Origin: Gymnothorax reevesii
Taxonomy: Eukaryota; Chordata; Actinopteri; Anguilliformes; Muraenidae
Reading direction: 5' to 3'
Assembly: GCA_029721435.1 (NCBI GenBank)
Contig: CM056576.1
Coordinates: forward strand, 64,499,876 to 64,563,875
Length of the DNA stretch: 64,000 nt
The notes under the pieces are model-generated. The model was not told the origin of the DNA and searched no databases. It saw only the letters and a list, made by a program, of their open reading frames with translations. Every line of letters begins with the position of its first letter. Within the stretch, counting starts at the first letter, position 1. Of the stretch, positions 1 through 10,674 are shown piece by piece. Made by a program: the position numbers and the translations under genes.

Positions 1-2930
1 ACCCACAACACCACAGCAACTGCCTAGCAACACCCTAGCAACCACCCAGAACACCATAGCAACCACCTAGCAACCACCCAGAACACCATAGCACCCGCCT
101 AGCAACCACCCAGAACACCATAGCAACTGCCTAGCAACGCCCTAGCAACCACCCAGAACACAATAGCAACTGCCTAGCAACCACCCAGAACACCATAGCA
201 ACCACCTAGCAACCACCCAGAACACCATAGCAACTGCCTAGCAACGCCCTAGCAACCACCCAGAACACCATAGCAACCACCTAGCAACCACCCAAAACAC
301 CATAGCAACTGCCTATCAACGCCCTAGCAACCACCCAGAACACCATAGCAACCGCCTAGCAACCACCCAGAACACCATAGCAACCGCCTAGCAACCACCC
401 AGAACACCATAGCAACTGCCTAGCAACGCCCTAGCAACCACCCAGAACACCATAGCAACCGCCTAGCAACCACCCAGAACACCATAGCAACCGCCTAGCA
501 ACCACCCAGAACACCATAGCAACTGCCTAGCAACGCCCTAGCAACCACCCAGAACACCACAGCAACTGCCTAGCAACGCCCTAGCAACCACCCAGAACGC
601 TATAGCAACTGCCTAGCAACGCCCTAGCAACCACCCAGAACACCATAGCAACCGCCTAGCAACCACCCAGAACACCATAGCAACTGCCTAGCAAAGCCCT
701 AGCAACCACCCAGAACACCATAGCAACCGCCTAGCAACGCCCTAGCAACCACCCAGAACACCATAGCAACAGCCTAGCAATGCCCTAGCAACCACCCAGA
801 ACACCATAGCAACCGCCTAGCAACCACCCAGAACACCATAGCAACTGCCTAGCAACGCCCTAGCAACCACCCAGAACACCATAGCAACCGCCTAGCAACC
901 ACCCAGAACACCATAGCAACCGCCTAGCAACCACCAAGAACACCATAGCAACTGCCTAGCAACGCCCGAGCAACCACCCAGAACACCATAGCAACCGCCT
1001 AGCAACCACCCAGAACACCATAGCAACTGCCTAGCAACGCCCAAGCACCCAACCAGAACACCATAGCAACCACCTAGCAACCACCCAAAACACCATAGCA
1101 ACCGCCTAGCAAGGCCCTGGCAACCACCCAGAACACCATAGCAACCGCCTAGCAACCACCCAGAACACCATAGCAACTGTCTAGCAACGCCCAAGCAACC
1201 ACCCAGAACACCATAGCAACCGCCTACCAACCACCCAAAACACCATAGCAACTGCCTAGCAACGCCCTAGCAACCACCCAGAACACCATAGCAACCGCCT
1301 CGCAACCACCCAGAACACCATAGCAACTGCCTAGCAACACCCTAACAACCACCCAGAACACCAGAGCAACCGCCTAGCAACGCCCTAGCAACCACCCAGA
1401 ACACCATAGCAACAGCCTAGCAATGCCCTAGCAACATCCCAGAACACCATAGCAACCGCCTAGCAAGGCCCTAGCAACCACCCAGAACACCATAGCAACC
1501 GCCTAGCAATGCCCTAGCAACCTCCCAGAACACCATAGCAACCGCCTAGCAACCACCCAGCACACCATAGCAACTGCCTAGCAACGCCCTAGCAACCACC
1601 CAGAACACCATAGCAACCGCCTAGCAACCACCCAGAACACAATAGCAACCGCCTAGCTACCACCCATAACACCGTAGCAACGCCCTAGCAACCACCCAGA
1701 ACACCATAGCAACTGCCTAGCAACGCCCTAGCAACCACCCAGAACACCATAGCACCCGCCTAGCAACCATCAGAACACAATAGCAACTGCCTAGCAACGC
1801 CCTAGCAACCACCCAGAACACCATAGCAACCACCTAGCAACCACCCAGAACACCATAGCAACCGCCTAGCAACAACACAGAACACCATAGCAACTGCCTA
1901 GCAAAGATCTAGCAACCACCCAGAACACCATTGCAACCGCCTTTCTACCACCCAGAACACCATAGCAACCGCCTAGCAACCACCCAGAACACCATAGCAA
2001 CACCCTAGCAACCACCCAGAACACCATAGCAACCGCCTAGCAACATTCCAGAACACCATAGCAACTGCCTAGCCACGCCCTAGCACCCACCCAGAATACC
2101 ATAGCAACGCCCTAGCAACCACCCAGAATACCATAGCAACGCCCTAGCAACCACCCAGAACACCATAGCAACCGCCTAGCAACGCCCGAGCAACCACCCA
2201 GAACACCATAGCAACCGCCTAGCAACGCCCTAGCAACCAGCCAGAACATCATAGCAACCACCTAGCAACCAGCCAGAACACCATAGCAACTGCCTAGCAA
2301 CACCCTAGCAACCACCCAGAACACCATAGCAACCGCCCGGCAATCCCGTGGCCACCACCCAGAACACCATACCAACTGCTTAGCAATGCCCTAGCCACCA
2401 CCCAGAACGCCATAGCAACCACCCTAACAACCACCCAGAACACCATAGCAACTGCCTAGCAACGGCCTATCAACCACCCAGAAAACAATAGCAACTGCCT
2501 AGCAACGCCATAGCAACCACCCAGAACACCATAGCAACGGCCTAGCAACCACCCAGAACAGCATAGCAACTGCCTAGCAACACCCTTGCAACCACCCAGA
2601 ACACCATAGCAACCACCTAGCAACGCCCTAGCAACCACCCAGAACATCATAGCAACTGCTTAGCAAAGCCCTAGCAACCACCCAGAATGCCATAGCAACC
2701 GCCTAGCAACCACCCAGAACCCCATAGCAACGCCCGAACAACCACCCAGTACGCCATAGCAACCGCCTAGCAACTACCCAGAACACCATAGCAACCGCCT
2801 AGCAATGCCCTATCAACCACCCAGAACACCATAGCAACTGCCTAGCAATGCCCTAGCAACCACCCAGAACACGATAGCAGCTGCCTAGCAACACCCTCAC
2901 AAGTACACAGAACACCATAGCAACTGCCTA
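1..2930. repeat. Minisatellite stretch 0 (partial, enters from the left edge)
   Basis: Tandem 32-bp and 43-bp units. The 32-mer consists of the modules ACCATAGCAAC, CGCCTAGCAAC and CACCCAGAAC in head-to-tail order. The 43-mer has one additional 11-bp module, GCCCTAGCAAC. The stretch is cut by the window edge, so its true length is unknown. From about 1,400 onward its variant units follow the same order as the end of the stretch at 7130-10674, at an offset of 7,744 bp (for example the rare GTGGC variants near 2,348 and 10,092). The last ~70 bp before 2931 carry a boundary signature (CACAAGTACACAG) seen before every block. Open frames on the minus strand (such as 892-1251) follow from the 75-bp dimer and are not regarded as genes. 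Confidence 0.95.
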
Positions 2931-2931
2931 A

Positions 2932-3295
2932 CAACTGTTACAGCCAGTCCTCATTATGTCAAATTACAATAAAAAATGTAACTTTTTAAGCTACTCAACT
3001 TATCAACCTTTCAGCCATTCCAACTCCTGATTGTTTTCGACTATGACTTCCGGCAACTGTTTCTTCTGCCCAATCCTGTCTCAAAATATAAGTCCTTACT
3101 ACAATTTTTCACTATTAAAAAATGTCTTTATTAAAAATTTCCATATGACAGTTGTCATCAACTATGACTCCCGCAAACTGTTTCCTCAGTCCACATCTGT
3201 TTCAAAATAAAAGTCCTCACCACTACCATAATTATCCTCCTAAAAACGTAGCTACCAATATCATAATGCAATGATATGTTACAAACTCCACCTTA
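2932..3295 (+). repeat. Degenerate ~121-bp tandem repeat (about 3 units) in the AT-rich segment
   Basis: Described in copy 1; the same structure is present in all 11 blocks. Units start at CAACTGTTAC (2932), CAACTGTTTC (3054) and AAACTGTTTC (3175), offsets of 122 and 121 bp. Units 2 and 3 align clearly over the first ~46 bp (shared CTGTTTC, then TCAAAATA and AGTCCT). The ends of units 1 and 2 share ACTATGACT followed by TCCGGCAACTG or CCCGCAAACTG. Unit 1 is more diverged at its start. A fourth start may remain at GCAACTACAC (~3297). The units are far more diverged from each other than the blocks are, so this duplication is older than the amplification of the block. Confidence 0.7.
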
Positions 3296-3309
3296 TGCAA
3301 CTACACTTT

Positions 3310-3388
3310 GCATTTTCAATGCACACGTAATTCCCTGGAATTACATTATCTAGTTATTATTATTATTATTAGTGTGCATTGAAAATGC
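3310..3388. repeat. Hairpin: 17-bp inverted repeat around an inner palindrome, block 1
   Basis: The arm GCATTTTCAATGCACAC (3310-3326) is perfectly complementary to GTGTGCATTGAAAATGC (3372-3388). The 45-nt loop contains the palindrome GTAATTCCCTGGAATTAC (3327-3344, 8-bp arms, 2-bp centre) and a short TTA run. The right arm belongs to a ~40-bp module that is present in only five of the eleven blocks, while the left arm and the palindrome are in all of them. Confidence 0.88.
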
Positions 3389-3408
3389 TCACTATTGTTA
3401 TCCTGGTC

Positions 3409-3446
<38 letters not shown>
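3354..3446 (+). repeat. TTA microsatellite, interrupted (block 1)
   Basis: A short TTA run (3354-3370), the ~38-bp hairpin module (to ~3408), then a longer run of about 12 TTA units to 3446. Here the module runs straight into TTA without the extra TTC seen in copies 3, 5, 6 and 9. Confidence 0.93.
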
Positions 3447-3447
<1 letters not shown>

Positions 3448-3746
3448 TTCTAACACACTTAATGCGGCCTCAACCGTTTATCGTAGAAACTTCATTCAGA
3501 CTGCGTTGCGTAGGTCTTACTTAGGACACCTGTGCAATGTATTTTTCATCTTTGTAACTTTTATTCTTTTTGAGTTATTAATAAAAAACTATAAATTTTT
3601 TCCCCCCATAGACTTAACATTGGCATTATGACATCACAATAGGGCCATTAAGCAAATGGAATCTTGTGCCAGGTGTTCTGACCACCTGCTGTAACTGTCA
3701 GTTTTTCAGGCTGTAAGACTACAATCTGGCTCTCTTGAGACTACAG

Positions 3747-4314
3747 CTTCCTTACTGCTTTCCTTCCTTCTATTTTCTGTCATTCCTTCTTTCTTTTTCC
3801 CTCCTATTTCTTTCCTTTCTTCCTTCCTTCCTTTATTCGTTCCTTCTTTCCTACTTTACTTCCTTCTATCCTGCCTTTCATCCTTCCTCCCATTCTTCCT
3901 CCCTACCAATTTTCTTTCCTACCTTCCTTAGTTTTTCTTTCCTTCCATCATGCCTTCTTTCATTCCTTCATATCCTTCTTATCTTTCCTCCTTTCTTCTT
4001 TCTGCTTTCCCTCTCTTTCCTTCCCTCTTCCTTTCTTTACTTTTTCTTTCCTTCCTTCTCTCTTTCCTTCTGTTTTTCATTTCTTCTTCCTCAATTCCTT
4101 CCTTCCTTCCTTCTATCTTTACTTAAATCCTTCTTCTTCCCTTCTTCCTTTCCTTCCTTCCTTACTTCCTTCTTTCCGTCATTCCTCTGTTTCTTTCCTT
4201 CCTCGCCTAGTTTCCTTTGTTCTTTCCTGCCTTCCTTTGATTTCCTTCTTTTTTCCTATATTCCTTCTTTCCTTACTTCCCTCATTAGTTCCTTCTTTCC
4301 CTCCTTCCTTCCTT
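3747..4314 (+). repeat. Polypyrimidine tract, block 1 (568 bp)
   Basis: Almost pure C/T on the plus strand, mostly TTCC and TTTC units with scattered A and G. The sequence lacks stop codons over long distances in several frames on both strands. This gives long Ser/Phe/Leu/Pro-rich (plus) and Lys/Glu/Arg/Gly-rich (minus) open frames that typically begin at TTG or GTG. I regard them as artefacts of composition. Confidence 0.92.
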
Positions 4315-4393
4315 GTTAATATTCCAAATAATTTCGTAATCGTACGGTTCACTACTTCTCCCAGTTTTCACTCGATCCCCAAACAATACACAT

Positions 4394-5733
4394 CAACGCC
4401 CTAGCAACAACAAGAACAACATAGCAACTGTCGAGCAATGCCCAAGCAAATATTCAGAACACCATAGCAACCGCCTAGCAACCACCCAAAACACCATAGC
4501 AACTGCCTAGCAACCACCCAGAACACTATAGCAACTGCCAAGCAACGCCCTAGCAACCACCCAGAACACCATAGCAACCGCCAAGCAACCACTCAGAACA
4601 CCAAAGCAACTGCCTAGCAACGCCCTAGCAACCACCAAGAACACCATAGCAACCGCCTAGCAACGCCCTCACAACCACCAAGAACACCATAGCAACTGCC
4701 TAGCAACCAACCAGAACACCATAGCAACTGCCTAGCAACGCCCTAGCAACCACCCAGAACACCATAGCAACGCCCTAGCAACCACCCAAAACACCATAGC
4801 AACCGCCTAGCAACGCCCGAGCAACCACCCAGAACACCATAGCAACCGCCTAGCAACGCCCTAGCAACCACCCAGAACACCATAGCAACCACCTAGCAAC
4901 CACCCAGAACACCATAGCAACTGCCTAGCAACACCCTAGCCACCACCCAGAACACCAAAGCAACCGCCTAGCAACGCTGTAGCAACCACCCAGAACACCA
5001 TAGCAACTGCTTAGCAATGCCCTAGCAACCACCCAGAACCCCATAGCAACCACCCTAACAACCACCCAGAACACCATAGCAACTCCCTAGCACCGTCCTA
5101 GCAACCCCCCAGAACACCAAAGCAACTGCCTAGCAACGCCCTAGCAACCACCCAGAACACCATGGCAACTGCCTAGCAATGCCCTAGCAACCACCCAGAA
5201 CACCAAAGCAACTGCCTAGCAACGCCCTAGCAACCACCCAGAACACCAAAGCAACTGCCGAGCAACGCCCTAACAACCACCCAGAACATCATAGCAATGG
5301 CATGGCAACCACCCAGAACAGCATAGCAACTGCCTAGCAACACCCTAGCAACCACCCAGAACACCAAAGCAACCACCTAGCAACGCCCTAGCAACCACCC
5401 AGAACATCATAGCCACTGCTTAGCAAAGCCCTAGCAACCACCCAGAATGCCATAGCAACCCTCTAGCAACCACCCAGAACCCCATAGCAACGCTCTAGCA
5501 ACCACCCAGAACGCCATAGCAACCGCCTAGCAACCACCCAGAACACCATAGCAATCGCCTAGCAACGCCCTATCAACCACTCAGAACACCATAGCAACCG
5601 CTTAGCAAGGCCCTAGCAACCACCCAGAACACCATTGCAACTGCCTAGCAATGCCCTAGCAACCACCCAGAACACGATAGCAGCTGCCTAGCAACACCCT
5701 CACAAGTACACAGAACACCATAGCAACTGCCTA
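4394..5733. repeat. Minisatellite stretch 1 (shortest internal, 1,340 bp)
   Basis: Opens with the right-boundary signature found after every block (CAACAACAAGAACAACATAG, then GTCGAGCAATG and AAATATTCAGAAC). Its first 350 bp share CCGCCAAGCAACCACTCAG and CCCTCACAACCACCAAG variants with the stretches after blocks 6, 8, 10 and 11. It is much shorter than the other complete stretches and has only the two ends of the usual series, as if a middle portion had been lost. Confidence 0.95.
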
Positions 5734-6159
5734 ACAACTGTTACAGCCAGTCCTCATTACAAATAAAATTACAATAAAAAAATGTAACTTTTTAAGCTAC
5801 TCAACTTATCAACCTTTCAGCCATTCCAATTCCTGATTGTTTTCGACTATGACTTCCGGCAACTGTTTCTTCTGCCCAATCCTGTCTCAAAATATAAGTC
5901 CTTACTACAATTCTTCACTATTAAAAAATGTCACTATTAAAAATTTCCATATGACAGTTGTCATCAACTCTGACTCCCGCAAACTGTTTCCTCAGTCCAC
6001 ATCTGTTTCAAAATAAAAGTCCTCACCACTACCAAAATTATCTTACTAAAAACGTAGCTACCAATATCTTAATGCAATGATATGTTACAAACTCCACCTT
6101 ATGCAACTACACTTTGCATTTTCAATGCACACGTAATTCCCTGGAATTACATTATCTAG

Positions 6160-6182
6160 TTATTATTATTATTATTATTATT
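6160..6182 (+). repeat. TTA microsatellite (block 2)
   Basis: About 7.7 TTA units, uninterrupted, without the hairpin module. Confidence 0.92.
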
Positions 6183-6482
6183 CTTCTAACACACTTAATG
6201 CGGCCTCAACCGTTTATCGTAGAAACTTCATTCAAACTGCGTTGCGTAGGTCTTACTTAGGACACCTGTGCAATGTATTTTTCATCTTTGTAACTTTTAT
6301 ACTTTTTGAGTTATTAATAAAAAACTATAAATTTTTTCCTCCCACAGACTTAACATTGGCATTATGACATCACAATAGGGCCATTAAGCAAATGGAATCT
6401 TGTGCCAGGTGTTCTGACCACCTGCTGTAACTGTCAGTTTCTCAGGCTGTAAGACTACAATCTGGCTCTCTTGAGACTACAG

Positions 6483-7050
6483 CTTCCTTACTGCTTTCCT
6501 TCCTTCTATTTTCTGTCATTCCTTCTTTCTTTTTCCCTCCTATTTCTTTCCTTCGTTCCTTCCTTCCTTTATTCGTTCCTGCTTTCCTACTTTACTTCCT
6601 TCTATCCTGCCTTTCATCCTTCCTCCCATTCTTCCTCCCTACCAATTTTCTTTCCTTCGTTCCTTAGTTTTTCTTTCCTTCCATCATGCCTTCTTTCATT
6701 CCTTCATATCCTTCTTATCTTTCTTCCTTTCTTCTTTCTGCTTTCCCTCTCTTTCCCTCCCTCTTCCTTTCTTTACTTTTTCTTTCCTTCCTTCTCTCTT
6801 TCCTTCTGTTTTTCATTTCTTCTTCCTCACTTCCTTCCTTCCTTCTATCTTTACTTAAATCCTTCTTCTTCCCTTCTTCCTTTCCTTCCTTCTTTACTTC
6901 CTTCTTTCCTTCATTCCTCTGTTTCTTTTCATCCATTCTTGCCTTCTTTTCTTTGTTCTTTCCTGCCTTCCTTTGATTTTCTTCTTTTTTCCTATATTCC
7001 TTCTTTCCTTACTTCCCTCATTAGTTCCTTCTTTCCCTCCTTCCTTCCTT
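6483..7050 (+). repeat. Polypyrimidine tract, block 2 (568 bp)
   Basis: Same length as in block 1. It carries the CTTCATTCC and GCCTTCTTTTC subtype rather than CGTCATTCC and GCCTAGTTTCC, and a private TTTTCATCCATTC stretch near 6927. Confidence 0.92.
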
Positions 7051-7129
7051 GTTAATATTCCAAATAATTTCGTAATCGTACGGTTCACTACTTCTCCCAG
7101 TTTTCACTCGATCCCCAAACAAGACACAT

Positions 7130-10100
7130 CAACGCCCTAGCAACAACAAGAACAACATAGCAACTGTCGAGCAATGCCCAAGCAAATATTCAGAACACCA
7201 TAGCAACCGCCAAGCAACCACCCAAAACACCATGGCAACTGCCTAGCAACCACCCAGAACACTATAGCAACTGCCTAGCAACCACCCAGAACACCATAGC
7301 AACCGCATAGCAACCACCCAGAACACCATAGCAACTGCCTAGCAACGCCCTAGCAACCACCCAGAACACCATAACAACCGCCTAGCAACCACCCAGAACA
7401 CCATAGCAACCGCCTAGCAACCACCCAGAACACCATAGCAACTGCCTAGCAACGCCCTAGCAACCACCCAGAACACCTTAGCAACTGCCTAGCAACGCCC
7501 TAGCAACCACCCAGAACGCTATAGCAACTGCCTAGCAATGCCCTAGCAACCACCCAGAACACCATAGCAACCACCTAGCAACCACCCAGAACACCATAGC
7601 AACCGCCTAGCAACCACCCAGAACACCATAGCAACTGCCAAGCAACACCCTAACAACCACCCAGAACACCATAGCAACCGCCTAGCAACGCCCTAGCAAC
7701 CACCCAGAACACCATAGCAACAGCCTAGCAATGCCCTAGCAACCACCCAGAATACCATAGCAACCGCCTAGCAACCACCCAGAACCCCATAGCAACTGCG
7801 TAGCCACGCCCTAGCAACCCCTCAGAACACCATAGCAACCGCCTAGCAACCCCCCAGAACACCATAGCACCCGCCTAGCAACCACCCAGAACACCATAGC
7901 AACTGCCTAGCCACGCCGTAGCAACCACCCAGAACACAATAGCAACTGCCTAGCAACCACCCAGAACACCATAGCAACCACCTAGCAACCACCCAGAACA
8001 CCATAGCAACTGCCTAGCAACGCCCTAGCAACCACCCAGAACACCATAGCAACCACCTGGCAACCACCCAAAACACCATAGCAACTGCCTAGCAACGCCC
8101 CAGCAACCACCCAGAACACCATAGCAACCGCCTAGCAACCACCCAGAACACCATAGCAACTGCCTAGCAACGCCCTAGCAACCACCCAGAACACCATAGC
8201 AACCGCCTACCAACCACCCAGAACACCATAGCAACCGCCTAGCAACCACCCACAACACCATAGCAACTGCCTAGCAACGCCCTAGCAACCACCCAGAACA
8301 CCACAGCAACTGCCTAGCAACGCCCTAGCAACCACCCAGAACGCTATAGCAACTGCCTAGCAACGCCCTAGCAACCACCCAGAACACCATAGCAACCGCC
8401 TAGCAACCACCCAGAACACCATAGCAACTGTCTAGCAACGCCCTAGCAACCACCCAGAACACCATAGCAACCGCCTAGCAACGCCCTAGCAACCACCCAG
8501 AACACCATAGCAACAGCCTAACAATGCCCTAGCAACCACCCAGAACACCAAAGCAACCACCTTGCAACATACCAGAACACCATAGCAACTGCCTAGCACC
8601 CCCCTACCAACCCCCCAGAACACCATAGCAACCGCCTAGCACCCACCCATAACACCATAGCAACCGCCTAGCAACCACCAAGAACACCATAGCAACTGCC
8701 GAGCAACGCCCGAGCAACCACCCAGAACACCATAGCAACCGCCTAGCAACCACCCAGAACACCATAGCAACTGCCTAGCAACGCCCAAGCAACCACCCAG
8801 AACACCATAGCAACCACCTAGCAACCACCCAAAACACCATAGCAACCGCCTAGCAACGCCCTAGCAACCACCCAGAACACCATAGCAACCGCCTAGCAAC
8901 CACCCAGAACACCATAGCAACTGCCTAGCAACGCCCAAGCAACCACCCAGAACACCATAACAACCACCTAGCAACCACCCAAAACACCATAACAACTGCC
9001 TAGCAACGCCCTAGCAACCCCCCAGAACACCATAGCAACCCCCTAGCAACCACCCAGAACACCATAGCAACTGCCTAGCAACACACTAAAAACCACCCAG
9101 AACACCATAGCAACCGCCTAGCAACGCCCTAGCAACCACCCAGAACACCATAGCAACAGCCTAGCAATGCCCTAGCAACCTCCCAGAACACCATAGCAAC
9201 CGCCTAGCAAGGCCCTAGCAACCACCCAGAACACCATAGCAACCGCCTAGCAATGCCCTAGCAACCTCCCAGAACGCCATAGCAACCGCCTAGCAACCAC
9301 CCAGCACACCATAGCAACTGCCTAGCAACGACCTAGCAACCACCCAGAACACCATAGCAACCGCCTAGCAACCACCCAGAACACAATAGCAACCGCCTAG
9401 CTACCACCCAGAACACCATAGCAACGCCCTAGCAACCACCCAGAACACCATAGCAACTGCCTAGCAACGCCCTAGCAACCACCCAGAACACCATAGCAAC
9501 CGCCTAGCAACCATCAGAACACCATAGCAACTGCCTAGCAACGCCCTAGCAACCACCCAGAACACCAAAGCAACCGCCTAGCAACCACCCAGAACACCAT
9601 AGCAACCGCCTAGCAACAACACAGAACACCATAGCACCTCCCTCGCATTGATCTAGCAACCACCCAGAACACCATTGCAACCGCCTTGCTCCCTCCCAGA
9701 ACACCATAGCACCCGCCTAGCAACCACCCAGAACACCAGAGCAACCGCCTAACAACCACCCAGAACACCATAGCAACACCCTAGCAACCACCCAGAACAC
9801 CATAGCAACCGCCTAGCAACCATCCAGAACACCATAGCAACTGCCTAGCAACGCCCTAGCAACCACCCAGAATACCATAGCAACGCCCTAGCAACCACCC
9901 AGAACACCATAGCAACCGCCTAGCAACGCCCGAGCAACCACCCAGAACACCATAGCAACCGCCTAGCAACGCCCTAGCAACCAGCCAGAACATCATAGCA
10001 ACCACCTAGCAACCAGCCAGAACACCATAGCAACTGCCTAGCAACACCCTAGCAACCACCCAGAACACCATAGCAACCGCCTGGCAATGCCGTGGCAACC

Positions 10101-10674
10101 ACCCAGAACACCATACCAACTGCTTAGCAATGCCCTAGCAACCACCCAGAACGCCATAGCAACCACCCTAACAACCACCCAGAACACCATAGCAACTGCC
10201 TAGCAACGCCCTATCAACAACCCAGAACACAATAGCAACTGCCTAGCAACGCCATTGCAACCACCCAGAACACCATAGCAACGGCCTAGCAACCACCCAG
10301 AACAGCATAGCAACTGCCTAGCAACACCCTAGCAACCACCCAGAACACCATAGCAACCACCTAGCAACGCCCTAGCAACCACCCAGAACATCATAGCAAC
10401 TGCTTAGCAAAGCCCTAGCAACCACCCAGAATGCCATAGCAACCGCCTAGCAACCACCCAGAACCCCATAGCAACGCCCGAACAACCACCCAGGACGCCA
10501 TAGCAACCGCCTAGCAACTACCCAGAACACCATAGCAACCGCCTAGCAATGCCCTATCAACCACCCAGAACACCATAGCAACTGCCTAGCAATGCCCTAG
10601 CAACCACCCAGAACACGATAGCAGCTGCCTAGCAACACCCTCACAAGTACACAGAACACCATAGCAACTGCCTA
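7130..10674. repeat. Minisatellite stretch 2
   Basis: 3,545 bp of 32/43-bp units. It contains patches where A is often replaced by C (for example 7,797-7,870, 8,596-8,650 and 9,633-9,700). The segment 8636-8845 is one of several places where the 32-mer and 43-mer alternate strictly, leaving an open minus-strand frame. The final ~300 bp hold the pre-block variant series (GAACATCATAG, GCTTAGCAAAG, GAATGCCATAG, GAACCCCATAG) found before all blocks. Confidence 0.95.

Larger units (their letters stand above)
2931..4393 (+). repeat. Composite spacer block, copy 1
   Basis: 1,463 bp. Parts: AT-rich segment 2931-3353, TTA region with hairpin module 3354-3446, conserved core 3447-3746, polypyrimidine tract 3747-4314, tail 4315-4393. 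It belongs to the 5' subtype with TCATTATGTC. It differs from its siblings by GTCTTTATT (others GTCACTATT) near 3124 and by two substitutions in the core. Its pyrimidine tract has the CGTCATTCC and GCCTAGTTTCC variants otherwise found only in copies 8, 9 and 10. No open frame with an ATG start and plausible composition is present. The block has no terminal inverted repeats, no target-site duplication that I can separate from the repetitive flank, and no recognisable transposase or reverse transcriptase. Confidence 0.93.
5734..7129 (+). repeat. Composite spacer block, copy 2
   Basis: 1,396 bp. Parts: AT-rich 5734-6159 (426 bp), TTA 6160-6182, core 6183-6482, pyrimidine tract 6483-7050, tail 7051-7129. 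It has the TCATTACAAAT 5' subtype shared with copies 8 and 9, together with ACTCTGACTCCC and ACCAAAATTATC. It lacks the hairpin module. The core has the CCTCCCACAG variant of the pyrimidine-AG motif, shared with copies 3, 4 and 5. The 5' half thus groups with 8 and 9 and the 3' half with 3-5, a sign of mosaic origin. Confidence 0.93.

Noticed and set aside
1..2930. CRISPR array
   Set aside because: Direct repeats are present, but there are no unique spacers between conserved repeats: the whole sequence is tandem units of 32/43 bp with scattered substitutions. There are no cas genes and the setting is eukaryotic.
3560..3605. TATA box or polyadenylation signal near AATAAAAAACTATAAATT
   Set aside because: The motifs are present in every block, but in AT-rich sequence they are expected by chance and there is no gene on either side.
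3735..4319. 194-residue Ser/Phe/Leu/Pro-rich open frame over the pyrimidine tract, repeated in most blocks
   Set aside because: It starts at TTG, follows a TTCC/TTTC simple-repeat tract that lacks stops in several frames and on both strands, and has no domain or codon signature of a protein. Conservation follows the DNA repeat.
2931..4393. The block as an intact transposable element
   Set aside because: No terminal inverted or direct repeats at its ends, no recognisable target-site duplication and no transposase, integrase or reverse transcriptase frame. It may contain fragments of old elements, but I cannot name any.
6715..7088. Lys/Glu/Arg-rich minus-strand open frames over the pyrimidine tract
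   Set aside because: These are the complement of the same simple repeat and overlap the plus-strand frames. The one reaching the tail begins at GTG. No independent support.
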